Shown: in pieces, positions 1 through 8,307 of the stretch | Layout of the letters: each line of letters begins with the position of its first letter | How positions within the stretch are numbered: the first letter of the stretch is position 1 | Origin: Larix sibirica | Lineage: Eukaryota > Streptophyta > Pinopsida > Pinales > Pinaceae | Assembly: GCA_004151065.3 (NCBI GenBank) | Contig: NWUY0300017834.1 | Location: forward strand, 1 to 10,864 | DNA length: 10,864 nucleotides | Reading direction: 5' to 3' | Position numbers and translations under genes: made by a program | Notes under the pieces: generated by a model | The model's input: only the letters and a program-made list of their open reading frames with translations | What the model was told of the DNA's origin: nothing | Databases searched by the model: none

Positions 1-15
1 AATATAAATGAAATA

Positions 16-32
16 TTCTAGAGATTCTAGAA
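16..32. repeat. TTCTAGA-rich imperfect direct repeat
   Basis: Two TTCTAGA units stand nine bases apart; the second completes the palindrome TTCTAGAA (25-32). The same octamer returns at 126-133 and 170-177 inside the tandem repeat downstream. TTCnnGAA is the core pair of a heat-shock element, but the units here are nine rather than ten bases apart, so a full heat-shock element is not formed. I regard this as part of the local repeat family, not as a demonstrated regulatory site. Confidence 0.35.
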
Positions 33-123
33 TATTAGTGAGTTAGATTTGATATAATATTAGTAGAAGACATCATTGTTGAGATAAGGTGGTTTATATG
101 ATTAAGGATATTAGTTTATATTG

Positions 124-210
124 GTTTCTAGAATCAAGGAAATTAGTTCCTAGAATCAAGGAAGTTTGTTTCTAGAATCAACGATTTGGTTGCTAGAATT
201 GAGGAGGTTA
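124..210. repeat. Four-copy 22-bp tandem repeat
   Basis: Four head-to-tail units lie at 124-145, 146-167, 168-188 and 189-210, of 22, 22, 21 and 22 bp. Each has the form GTTxCTAGAATxxxxxxxxx, with the CTAGAAT core conserved in all four and a GAGG/AAGG block after it in three. Units 1 and 3 contain the perfect palindrome TTCTAGAA. Copies have diverged by a few substitutions and one deletion, so this is an old minisatellite or the repeated part of a transposon terminal region. Confidence 0.75.
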
Positions 211-1026
211 GTTATCTCTCTCAAATCATAATTAGGACAATATAGGAGGAGAATTCGAAAGAGAATACACCAAGGAATTGTGTAAGGAACACGCATGTGA
301 AGCCAAGGAGGAGAGAACATAGATAGTAGGAAGAGGGCTTACCAACACGGTGGAATATTGCTAGCTAGGATAGTATCATACAGTGTCGTACATGGTACAA
401 AATTTCCTTAGATTTTTGTGAGGTGTATTGTTTGTTTTTAGTAGGTTTTCAACTTTAGGTTAAGGTTCCCTTGTAATAAACGATAAGTTGATTTGAAGGA
501 AAAAATTCTTGTGTATCGAGTTTATGCTTCCGCGGTTCATTTTCAGCTATATGTGTGATTGTTGAATGTTCATAAATTTATATTTATATTGTTAAATAAG
601 TCTGTATCTGATTTATATAATCAAGAGAAGCATAAGAAAACAATCACCTAGGGATTGAAAATTTGAATTCCCACTTACAGTCACCTGGGAGGACCCTAGG
701 ATATGCAACTAAGGATACTGCTTCACAATTAGTATCTAGGCAGAATAGTCATGGGTCAATCTTTTACATATGGGTAGGAAGTGTAGGAAACAAGTCCTAG
801 ACTTGAAGCCTCTATTGAATTGGTGTCACCCCTAGGACTTTCCAATCCAACCAAAACCCCCTAACACACAAAATCCCACTAAATTCACAGAGGGAAGATA
901 ATCTCTCATGAAATCCTAGCTTAAACTTGTGCTTGATGCATGTGTTAGATGCGCTTTCCCAGCAAGTACTTCTTTCTACTAATGTATTTCAATGCTCTCT
1001 AGTCAAATCCTAGTCTTGTTTTGTGT
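211..1026. other. Non-coding AT-rich stretch, possible LTR remnant
   Basis: No open frame of coding character was found on either strand. The stretch 400-560 has the composition and word use of the R-U5 part of a plant LTR (a TTGTAATAAA-like polyadenylation region near 471-480, then TTCTTGTGT and GCTTCCGCGGTTCA). No second LTR, primer-binding site or polypurine tract is visible, so this is only a suggestion. A 9-bp perfect inverted repeat (AAGTCCTAG at 792-800, CTAGGACTT at 832-840) is the only other structure seen. Confidence 0.25.
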
Positions 1027-1066
1027 GGCCTTGGAGAATTTACTCTCCAATCCTGTAACCAAGGCC
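1027..1066. repeat. Two overlapping inverted repeats (mutually exclusive hairpins)
   Basis: An outer perfect 8-bp inverted repeat (GGCCTTGG at 1027-1034, CCAAGGCC at 1059-1066) overlaps an inner perfect 7-bp one (TTGGAGA at 1031-1037, TCTCCAA at 1044-1050, six-base loop). The four bases TTGG are shared, so the two stems cannot form together. No gene follows closely, and the region is otherwise featureless. Confidence 0.6.
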
Positions 1067-2782
1067 CTAATAACTAGCATATGCTTTTATGATGATGATG
1101 GTTATTTATGTTTATATTTATTGCTGTGATGTGCTTGTTTATCATGTTGGTATGCTCTAATTTCCAGGACGATGTGTTCGGTAGTTCAATTGCATGACAT
1201 GGTTGCATCTTTCATAATGATGTTATAGTTTGGTTATGTATACAACTCTGTGACTTGAATGATTAATTGCAAGAATATTATTACAATTGATATGCTATCT
1301 TTTTATGGTTTGATGACCACTGATATAGCTTAATCCGTGCTTCAACCTATTGTTGGTTTCTACAAAACAAAGTAGGCCTAGTTATTTTTACTTGAATTGT
1401 TTTTAAAAGACCATTTCACTTTTGATTAAGAGGAACAATGAGGAAAGTAAGTTTTTCTCAAGATGCAAGATTTCTTATAGATATTAACAATATTAAGTGA
1501 ACATTCACTTTTCATTCTTCATTTTTTCTATATCTACGCAACTTTTTGTACTAAAGGAACAATCACCCAATCAAACAATCAATCAAGTTCACTAATTTAT
1601 TTCACTTTGCACAACCTAAAGAACCTCTAATTGATAGAAAGGGAGAGTGCAACAATCAAACCTATACAAAAATGCCACAAAACATTCATGCAAATGCTCC
1701 TAAAGAATGCAAATGCAAATCAAAGACTTTACCTACAATGTAAGAGCAATGTAAAAAGAGTGCAACTTAATCTACAATGCTTCTATATCCAAGAACATAC
1801 TTTTCATTTCGAAAGCAAGCTAACACTACCAAAGACAAAAAAAATTGCTTTCTATCATATTATGCTATTGAAACCAACAAATGGCATTAAAAGGCATGAA
1901 ACCAATGCACCTACCTACTATGCTAGAAACCCTATGCAACCTTAAAAAAGTGAAAGAATTCCACAAAGCAACACTCACAACCAAGCTTTTACCATTTAGA
2001 GAAGGGTATACATTGGTTTCTAACAAGCAACTAGCATATGTACGCAATTTTCCCAAAGAAAACATGCATACATCCGCAATTCTTCAAACAATATCATGCA
2101 TATGTACGTGACTATGTATATAATGAACCCGTAGATGCGAGGCTATAGAATTGAGAAATCAACACAAATTCAAATTTCTTTTGGCACTAGAAAAATTTGC
2201 TTGATATCAAGATCAAAGTAAAGTTTGAAGCATCTACTTCTACCTTAAATATGAAGAAATAACGAAAATATTACAAGGAATCACTCCAAAGAGATGGCCC
2301 CTAGTGGAATCACCATTTCTATTTTAGGGGAAATAATCCTAGTAACTAATATCATGATACTTACAGATCGTTTTAGAGATAGCAAACTTTAGTTTCCTAC
2401 TTAATCAGTTAAATCTAGAATTCAATGAAGAGAGATAAGAACATACCTGGATTTCAATGGTTGTTTCCTATGTTGATTCTTGTCAATCTCTAGTCTCATC
2501 TTCAATTGAACTTCTTCTCTCTCGGACTTGCATACAAGACAACAAATACACCTTCCTCAAAGCAAATTGGCTACTTTAATCAAAAGGTCCAAAATCAACA
2601 TTAAATCTATAACTAACCACGTAAATTAATCTTTCGGGTTAGAATCAATTCTCTTTCCAAATAATACTCATCAAGCAAACAATATATACTAAACAATAGC
2701 ATTTGGGGTAGAAAAAGAATAGCGATCTCCTTTGTATTATCAAGAAGCAACAACAAAATACAATGAATTACCTAAATCTTTG
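1067..2782. other. AT-rich non-coding stretch, nothing recognised
   Basis: The stretch has no protein or RNA gene that I can support. Open frames at 1631-1945 (plus), 1881-2111 (plus) and 1865-2065 (minus) are short, rich in Lys/Asn/Thr or hydrophobic residues as expected from A-rich sequence, overlap each other, and match no family I know. Very likely decayed repeat or intergenic DNA. Confidence 0.4.
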
Positions 2783-2980
2783 CTACAACGCCTCATTCAC
2801 CAAACTAGATTCCTCCTTCTTGGACCACGAATAGGTCTCCAACCAAATATCTCTCTCAATCTTTGCATAAAAAGGATGATCAAGGTCCCCACTCAATCTT
2901 GAAGGTAGATATACATAGAAATAGGGACTTCTGAGAGGAAGAGCACTACAAAAATTCTTGGCACGCTGGATTCCAAGCCT
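2783..2980 (-). pseudogene. Short exon-like open frame, unknown protein
   Basis: On the minus strand 65 sense codons run open from an upstream TGA (2981-2983) to a TAG (2783-2785), with no start codon. Composition is protein-like in this A/T-rich setting: PYFYVYLPSRLSGDLDHPFY is followed by an acidic, Trp-containing tail. A good splice-acceptor-like sequence (pyrimidine run ending in CTCTCAG) lies just before position 2930, and an AG/GTAA donor-like junction lies at 2772/2771, so 2930-2772 could be an exon or captured exon fragment. The TAG falls inside that exon, which argues for a terminal exon or a pseudogene. I do not recognise the family, and chance is a serious alternative. Confidence 0.22.
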
Positions 2981-2983
2981 TCA

Positions 2984-3388
2984 ACATGTGGCTATAGTAA
3001 TGGTATTATCTCCTCCTTCATGTTGGAGGCTTGTTTTTATACGTCAAGAAATTAGTTCAGGGAGTTGGGTCGACTGTAACCAAGCCTAGGTGGATTGGCA
3101 ATGAACATCAACCACCCAAACACACGTGTGAGTGCATATGTTTTTTTTTCATACTTTAATATGTATATGTGTGTTTACAAAGGGAAACACATGGATAATA
3201 TGCTTGTTGTTGAAGGAAAATTCATGTATGCAAGCCAAATTTTGTTTTTTAAGGATTTATCACACTTTAGGATGTGCAAAATTGGTGTGAGGGGGTTTAA
3301 GCATTACTGAGTTTGAAAATGCTGTAACACCAAATTAAATATCCCCTTCTGTGATCCTAAATGAAAAACATTGTTGTTCATTGATTAT
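2984..3388. other. Non-coding spacer
   Basis: No supported feature. An open frame at 3095-3310 (plus, 71 codons) is rich in Met, Tyr and Phe, contains a T8 run and looks like a chance frame. It ends about 80 bp before the ORF1 relic and is out of register with it. Confidence 0.35.
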
Positions 3389-4007
3389 GTCTTGATCTAG
3401 AAGTTCAAGGGAGCATTGCCAAACCACAAAATCCTAGAGACTTGGATTCAAAATTTGTGGATTTATTGAATTAAAGTTATTCTCCTACATTAAGGGCTAT
3501 TTTGGGTTTCATTTTTAGTTTGAGAAAGATCATGATTTATTTTTTAGAAGCTACACCTTCTTTTCAGGAACTAGTGGGTTGTATCTAAATAAATGTCTCT
3601 AGACTATGGTCTAGATGAGAGGAGGATATCTCCCCATCCATCTTGGTTTAGGTTGGGCTCCCCCATCTACCTTCAATTTTATGGGGCAATGAATCGCTTG
3701 AGGAAATCAAAAATAAGTTGGGGAATTTTTAGAAAAAGTAGAGCCAATCAAGGGCATGCACTCTTGTTTCCATGTCTATGTTGTGAAAAATATTGAAGAA
3801 GGCATTTGTTGGGATTTGAAATTACAAATCCACAACTGAACACATGTCCAATCATTGGACTATGAACAACTTTATTTCAAGTGCAGTCACTATCATGAGT
3901 ATCGATACTTCAAGACAAATGGCCCAAAAATATCCCCTCCTATGGCCCATAAAAAACAAGAAGAAGTTCAAAAAGCTTCCAAGCTCTTGAATGAGAGGAA
4001 AATATAG
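3389..4007 (+). pseudogene. LINE ORF1 relic: DUF4283 plus CCHC zinc knuckle
   Basis: ORF1-type nucleic-acid-binding proteins of plant LINEs carry an N-terminal DUF4283 fold and a CX2CX4HX4C zinc knuckle, and are thought to coat element RNA. The pieces occur here in the expected order but in shifting frames. KFKGALPNHKILETWIQNLW (about 3401-3460) is the start of DUF4283. EKDHDLFFRSYTFFSGTSGL (about 3522-3581) is its middle. The WFRL plus LPSILWGNESLEEI-type segment (about 3640-3710) and NFLEKVEPIKGMHSCFHVYV (about 3724-3783) form its end. The knuckle is at 3882-3923. Stops occur at the Gly of the ALIGKF-type start, after NKC (about 3600) and after LQIHN (about 3836), and the frame changes inside the WFRL segment. 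Of the four zinc ligands only the first Cys remains: the second is Tyr, the His is Tyr and the last Cys is Gly. The frame ends in TAG after a Lys/Glu-rich tail. It cannot encode a working protein. Confidence 0.75.
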
Positions 4008-4848
4008 TTCTATGTCATTCTCAACCTAGGAGTGAACCCATTGCAAAAAAAAGTAAAACATATCTTTGGTTTAGGAGGTTCCTCAAGAGGTTGAGATAAA
4101 AGAAAGAGCCAAAAGAGATGAGGATTCAACACTAAAAGTGTTTAGGAAAAATGTTGAAGCATCATATTTAGAAACTTGTATAAATGATTTAGCATGGTTA
4201 GGGAACGTGAAAAATCTTCCTCTTCTAAGCACATGCGTATGGATACTAGATAAAAAGACAGGAGGAAAATAAGAAAAAGGAAATAATGAGGTGCAACGGG
4301 GGATTGATAAAAAGAAAATGACCATGGATTTGATAACAGAAAAGAATCACCCCTGATGGTATTGGGATGATATTACCTTTGAGAATTTTCAACCTACAAG
4401 TTCAATGCTTCCTCAAATTGAAAGCTCCTCAAATTGCAATCTCTCTCCCAATGGAGAAGTTCAAAAATAATGTCAAAGAGAGGGAAGTAGACTAAAGAAG
4501 TCCTTGACACTAAAACCCTAATTGAATAGGTCCATAGTTGTGAACAATGATGATGTGACTATTCTTTTCCCATTTATTCCAAGAGTATTTTTGTCTTTTG
4601 TTATGTAGCTAGTGTCTAATGTAATATACTAGTAATTATGATAGAGAAACTAAAATAATTAGGAAGAACAAATGTTTAATTAAGTTAGTTCCTCTGAATT
4701 GATGAGATCATTAGTGCCCTAAAGATAAGAATCTTTAATGAGATTTGCATCTTGACATTTAGGTAAAAAAGGGTTACTTTCATAATGTGGGGAAGACAAT
4801 GACTCTTATTTTAATGCAATTGATCATCACTGTAAAAATATAATTGAT

Positions 4849-4870
4849 TTAATTATATATTTATAATTAA
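4849..4870. repeat. AT-only 9-bp inverted repeat
   Basis: TTAATTATA and TATAATTAA are separated by TATT, a perfect stem with a four-base loop. The surrounding 40 bp are almost pure A/T, so this may be chance or an AT-rich cruciform-forming site; it does not end a recognised gene. Confidence 0.5.
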
Positions 4871-5115
4871 TATTATGGTTTAACCTCATTCCATTAATGT
4901 CGTGTGAATTTGTAAGGTGAAGGTGGGACCACTTTTAATCTGTTGAGTCCATTCTCTTATTGACTATATATTCATTCTCAGCCCTTCGAGGACTTCAATG
5001 TAAGTCACTCCTTAACTTTAGATCATATTGTAAATTCATTATTTCTTTGACTTATTTTGCACACATGTGCAACAATTAACAATTATTCATTGTTCATTTT
5101 TATGCAAGTAGGATT

Positions 5116-5133
5116 AGAGAGAGAGAGAGAGAG
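5116..5133. repeat. (AG)9 microsatellite
   Basis: Nine uninterrupted AG units. Simple-sequence repeat with no gene assignment. Confidence 0.9.
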
Positions 5134-5233
5134 GACTGAACTCTGTGTTTAATTGCTTAATTGTTGGACTCATCATTGGGAGAAAAATACTGAATTAAAA
5201 TGGCCCAATTAAAATCATCTAATAATAACAGTG

Positions 5234-5314
5234 CATGTTATTGGAGGGATAGTCATTTATGAACTACCAAAAATTCATAAAGTAGGTAATCCCTTTAGAC
5301 CATAATCAATACCG
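5234..5314 (+). pseudogene. Isolated PLE RT motif fragment
   Basis: The frame reads IYELPKIHKVGNPFRP followed by TAA (5255-5305). The block YGLPKIHKxxxPxRPIVS is a hallmark of the N-terminal part of Penelope-like RTs; here Gly is Glu and the IVS that should follow RP is lost to the stop. Only about 20 residues can be recognised. The fragment sits directly against the RNase H relic, in the same frame, although PLEs do not carry RNase H of this type, so it is best read as a junction between two unrelated element pieces. The PLE downstream in this window lacks exactly this motif. The match is short, so moderate confidence only. Confidence 0.45.
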
Positions 5315-5707
5315 TTTGTTGGGGAGGCAAGTGCAAGGTGAATCGTCTTTGATACTGGAGGGAATAAAATGTTAACCTTCGCATGTGGTTTAGGGACATC
5401 AACTAACAACCAAGCAGAGAGATATGATCTATACCTAGGACCGAATCAAACTGTTTCCCTTGGAATCCAATCGCTTGCTATTATAGGAGATTCCCTTCTA
5501 ATCATCTCTCAAACTAGACACAGGAAACATATTTTGGATCAAATCATGGGAAGGATACAAAAGCGCACCATTGGACTTATTTTTCTAATTCCAAGCACTT
5601 AGTTCTTTCATGTTCGAAGGGAAAACAACGCATTAGCTTATAAGCTTGCAAATGAAGCATCCCTTTTACCTCATGGGGGCACAAAGAAAATGGGGACCAA
5701 ACTGTAA
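5315..5707 (+). pseudogene. Plant-type RNase H domain relic (first copy)
   Basis: RNase H domains of this RVT_3 kind sit at the C-terminus of plant LINE ORF2 or occur as domesticated genes, and cut RNA in RNA:DNA hybrids. The frame FDTGGNKMLTFACGLGTSTN, NNQAE, GIQSLAIIGDSLLII, FFHVRRENNALAYKLANEAS is clear. Catalytic Glu (QAE, 5417-5419) and Asp (GDS, 5489-5491) remain. The first Asp (NFDGA motif) is missing, apparently in a small deletion just before FDTGG (about 5340-5347), and the last Asp is Tyr (ALAYKLAN, 5639-5641). Stops are at 5339-5341 and 5600-5602, and the frame ends at 5705-5707. It is inactive. It may be the tail of the same LINE as the ORF1 relic at 3389-4007, but no RT links them. 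Confidence 0.78.
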
Positions 5708-6489
5708 CATGTTGGCTCCCATAAGGATTCATTTCTATGACCACATGGAACATCTCATTAAGGATAAATATCATGGCTCTTCACTCATTAATTCTTAGAG
5801 TCGTCGTATTAGTCTTTGTTTAATGTGCCAACCTATCTCATCTATGGTGAACTCAACAGGAAGCTTGTGCATGTGGAAGGCTCTAGGATTCTTGTTTAAT
5901 GAAGCTTCCCAATTACGCATGGCTTATTCATTTAGGATTAAACATTGTCCATCGTGTGTAGGTTCCTTTGAGCACCCTTGCTATGAGAAGGATCTTTGTT
6001 ATAGTGTCAAATGCTTCCTCCTTCCTGTGCATTGTCATTTCTCATTTGTAAGAACATATTTTGAGGGGGAGAGTTCTAGTGTGTGTATCAATTTGTGGAT
6101 GGTGTTGTATAATGTAGAGGAGATAGTTTCCTTCCCCTATGCCCTTGGGGAGTGGCCTCTTATTGCACAAGGAAGAAATTCATCAAGTATTAATCTGTTG
6201 ATTTCGTTTGGGATGAGCCATGTATCTAAGTCGAAAATACCAGGATTTAGAAACATTGGAGGAGATAGATGCCTTCCCCTACACGTTGAGGGAGATGCCT
6301 CTTGTTGCAGACTTTGTTGGGTGCAAGGAGGATATTCTACGGGAAATAATTTGTAGGTTGGGTTTGTGACCCACCTTGTCTTTAATTTGGAAAGCTTGGG
6401 AATCAAGAATTTTAGGGGATTTGTTTTGTTGGATAATTATGAATCCTACATTGGATCTTTAGAAAAAACTACGGGATCTCTCTGATGGG
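5708..6489 (+). other. Unassigned stretch with one 177-codon open frame
   Basis: The longest plus-strand frame in the window (5823-6356, 177 codons) lies here. It is unusually Cys- and Ser-rich and matches nothing I know; the minus strand of its second half is also open (6137-6406), which suggests chance. A diverged duplicated block lies at 6117-6167 and 6259-6309. In different frames the two blocks read VEEIVSFPYALGEWPLIA and LEEIDAFPYTLREMPLVA, so both may descend from one real coding segment, and the frame now open at 5823-6356 is then not the ancestral one throughout. Confidence 0.3.
6117..6309. repeat. Diverged 51-bp direct repeat, 142-bp spacing
   Basis: Copies at 6117-6167 and 6259-6309 match at 40 of 51 positions with no gap. 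Conceptual products are similar too (EEIxxFPYxLxExPLxA), which suggests ancestral coding duplication. The spacing is not a multiple of three, so indels have followed. Confidence 0.6.
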
Positions 6490-6906
6490 ATGATAGCTAC
6501 TTGTGCAGACATACAATATCTTCATGGTCATTTGCATTGGATTGAATCTCTTTGTCAGATAACAACCCATACACCTACAATAGATACCCATCTGGATAAT
6601 GTTGAGAAGGTTGTTCATCTGCTTTCAACTCATACATCTTTTTTAGCTTCCCATCTCGATGTTGTGGAAGTGAATGTTCTTGTTTGTGAAGCTCAAGTGG
6701 ATACAATTTTGACCACCCTAGAAAGGAATGAGGATATTTTAGTGGGAAAGCAATTCAAAATTTCTGACAATTCTGAAAGCAAGGATAATGAAGGGACCAC
6801 AGTCCATTATCCCACCAATGTAGCAATGAATATTTCCATCTCAGATGATCATGTTGATGAAAATGCATATGACCAGGTTATGGATAGTGAACATAGATCC
6901 ACCTAA
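6490..6906 (+). CDS. Hypothetical coiled-coil-like protein, probable retroelement relic
   Basis: A 138-residue open frame. Residues 2-63 form three degenerate repeats of 20-21 residues, each centred on an HLxxxE block: HLHWIES (14-20), HLDNVEK (34-40), HLDVVEV (55-61). Repeats two and three also share THT. Three-heptad spacing, hydrophobic positions and acidic/polar faces suggest an amphipathic helix or coiled coil. The C-terminal half is acidic (SDNSESKDNEG, SISDDHVDENAYD). The frame stays readable upstream of the ATG after a TAG (6461-6463), through KKLRDLSDG, so the real start may lie further left and be broken. No signal peptide or catalytic motif is seen. Gag-like or ORF1-like helical segments of plant retroelements have this look, but I do not recognise the family and cannot claim expression. 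Confidence 0.3.
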   Translation: MIATCADIQYLHGHLHWIESLCQITTHTPTIDTHLDNVEKVVHLLSTHTSFLASHLDVVEVNVLVCEAQVDTILTTLERNEDILVGKQFKISDNSESKDNEGTTVHYPTNVAMNISISDDHVDENAYDQVMDSEHRST

Positions 6907-7026
6907 TTTCAGTTTTTTATGTTTATCTTTTTCCAACTATTGTTAGGACAATATGTTAAAATATACAGTAGTATTGTAGTAGCTAGTCATATGGGAATAG
7001 TTTTAAAACATTAGATGATTGAATAT
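6907..7026. other. Short AT-rich spacer before the nested insertion
   Basis: If the 1.5-kb retroposon is removed, this stretch joins the PLE relic at 8569. It could therefore include decayed upstream PLE sequence, but I found no PLE motif in it. Confidence 0.3.
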
Positions 7027-7044
7027 GGATTTGATAACACTTTC
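7027..7044. repeat. Target-site duplication, left copy
   Basis: GGATTTGATAACACTTTC is repeated exactly at 8551-8568. The flanks differ immediately on both sides of both copies, so the match is exactly 18 bp. It bounds the GC-richer insert. Confidence 0.85.
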
Positions 7045-7075
7045 TTCTTTTTGTAAGAAGCATAAGGAAATTATA

Positions 7076-7585
7076 TTAAAGTACAAAAAATGTTACATTC
7101 ACATGAGAAAATGTAGATTCAAGATCTTCCTGAAGCTTCTCATGGAGCAAAAAGAACAAGAAAGAAACTCTGTAGACCTGCCCATCTATGGGCTGAGTAA
7201 CATTGACATAATTACAGCCAACAAGTAAAAACGTAGACTGAACTAGACCAGAAAGATATACTAGAGTCTGACAGTAAACCATTAGCCAAAACAGTGAAAA
7301 ACAGGTAATGCTAACCGCAAAAAGAGAAGAGCTGGGATCACTCAGAGCGGCTCTAGGTGTTGGCTTTTGCATTATGGGAACCGGGTTTGTCTTCAATGAT
7401 AGGGCAACTGTCGAAGAAGTCTTCATCCCAATTATGGGTTGGGAGTTTGATAGGCAGAGGCTTGTCTTGCGTGGAGTGACAACATCGTCCTCGGTCTTCC
7501 TGACCCGCTTGTAGTGCAGGGATTCTATGGTCGAGGGTGTAGGGAAGGATGTCCCAGGGGGATGGCCCCCCTGTAACACGACCAC
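7076..7585 (-). pseudogene. Downstream frame of the same retroposon ORF
   Basis: This frame follows the previous one on the minus strand, offset by one frame. Its first half, KTEDDVVTPRKTSLCLSNSQ to PTPRAALSDPSSSLFAVS, has protein-like Ser/Pro/Thr-rich composition. It is probably the frameshifted continuation of the ORF at 7597-8307. From about 7290 downwards it becomes hydrophobic and T-rich, more like an untranslated 3' region read by chance. The overlapping frame 7353-7829 (minus) is an alternative reading of part of the same DNA. Confidence 0.3.
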
Positions 7586-7596
7586 GACAGGAGAAC

Positions 7597-8307
7597 TCAG
7601 GCTGAGGTGGGGCCTCGAAAAGGAGCAAAGCCTTCCGCGGCAACAACACCGAAGGATTCATGCAAGGAGTTGTCTGTTGCAGTAGTAGCGCCATCAACTT
7701 GAGTGGTCTGATTGCCAGCCAATCCCTCTGTGTGGGATATAGGGCCATAATCATGGGGAGGAGTGGAATTGCGAAAGAGAGAGTATCTCCGACCGGACAA
7801 ATTGGCTTCCAGAGCAGCCAGCAATCCATCCAGATGGGCCATGTGAGTCCTGGTGTCCATTATCACAACCTTGGCCATGTTCTAATTGGTCAACATTTCT
7901 TCGACCAACGTTCTCAACATATTCTTCATCAACCAGTAGTAATTGAACTGGTTGCCTTGGTTTCCAAAGGACAAAATCTCAGCAACACTGTGCGATTCCC
8001 AATCGTCAACCATCCTATGAACAGGGACGGAGACATTGTCATCATAGCCTTTGTTGGCTTTCTTCTCCTTCTCAGCAGAATTTGCAGTCTTTCCGACACC
8101 ATGACCAGCTCCACGCTTGGAAGTGTCGCGCGTACGAGTCATGGCATTGTCAACTAGTTCACATGAGAACAGAGAAGGAGCGGATATTTCTACAGTGAAA
8201 GCAGGTAGAGAATAACAGAGGAAATTGATGACCGCACGGGCATGAAGAGGGAGCCTCATATCAAGAAATTCGAAGCAAGAGTGCCCAGACCTCGCACGAG
8301 AGAGCAT
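7597..8307 (-). pseudogene. Broken ORF of unknown protein inside retroposon
   Basis: One minus-strand frame is open from 8307 to a stop at 7597-7599 except for a single TAG at 7884-7882, which reads MLTN-stop-NMAKVV; a C-to-T change in a CAG codon would explain it. About 235 codons in all. The likely start is the ATG at 8142 (MTRTRDTSKRGAGHGVGK), giving a basic, Ser/Lys/Gly-rich N-terminus. An aromatic patch (GNQGNQFNYYWLMKNMLRTL) follows, then a helical segment (THMAHLDGLLAALEANLSGR) and a Pro/Thr-rich tail. Basic head plus helix resembles a Gag- or ORF1-like protein, but no zinc knuckle or protease is present and I do not recognise the family. The frame 5' of that ATG (to 8307) is open but could be leader. 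Confidence 0.4.

Larger units (their letters stand above)
4008..5233. other. Degenerate spacer; probable ORF1 tail, no RT seen
   Basis: The first 500 bp are A-rich with scattered Lys/Glu-coding frames and could be the decayed basic C-terminal region of the ORF1 relic; I cannot align it. No endonuclease or RT motif of a LINE ORF2 was found between ORF1 and the RNase H relic downstream, so if the two belong to one element most of ORF2 is deleted. Small structures: a perfect 9-bp inverted repeat with a TATT loop at 4849-4870, a TATATA box-like run near 4965, and a dinucleotide run at 5116-5133. The minus-strand frame at 4083-4325 is Ser/Phe-rich and looks like chance. Confidence 0.35.

Noticed and set aside
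1631-2111. Overlapping open frames on both strands (104, 66 and 76 codons)
   Set aside because: A-rich sequence gives Lys/Asn/Thr-rich frames on one strand by chance; no family likeness, and the frames overlap each other.
3593-3796. 67-codon open frame as an independent small gene
   Set aside because: It is a frameshifted reading of the DUF4283 relic; parts of it (SLDYGLDE, SWFRLGS) fit that domain, the rest is out of register.
4324-4337. A third occurrence of ATGGATTTGATAAC, as in the 18-bp target duplication
   Set aside because: Only about 14 bp are shared, no insert boundary is visible there, and the sequence is AT-rich; treated as coincidence.
7660-8157. 165-codon plus-strand open frame within the retroposon
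   Set aside because: It is the antisense of the better-supported minus-strand ORF and is open because of that ORF's codon composition.
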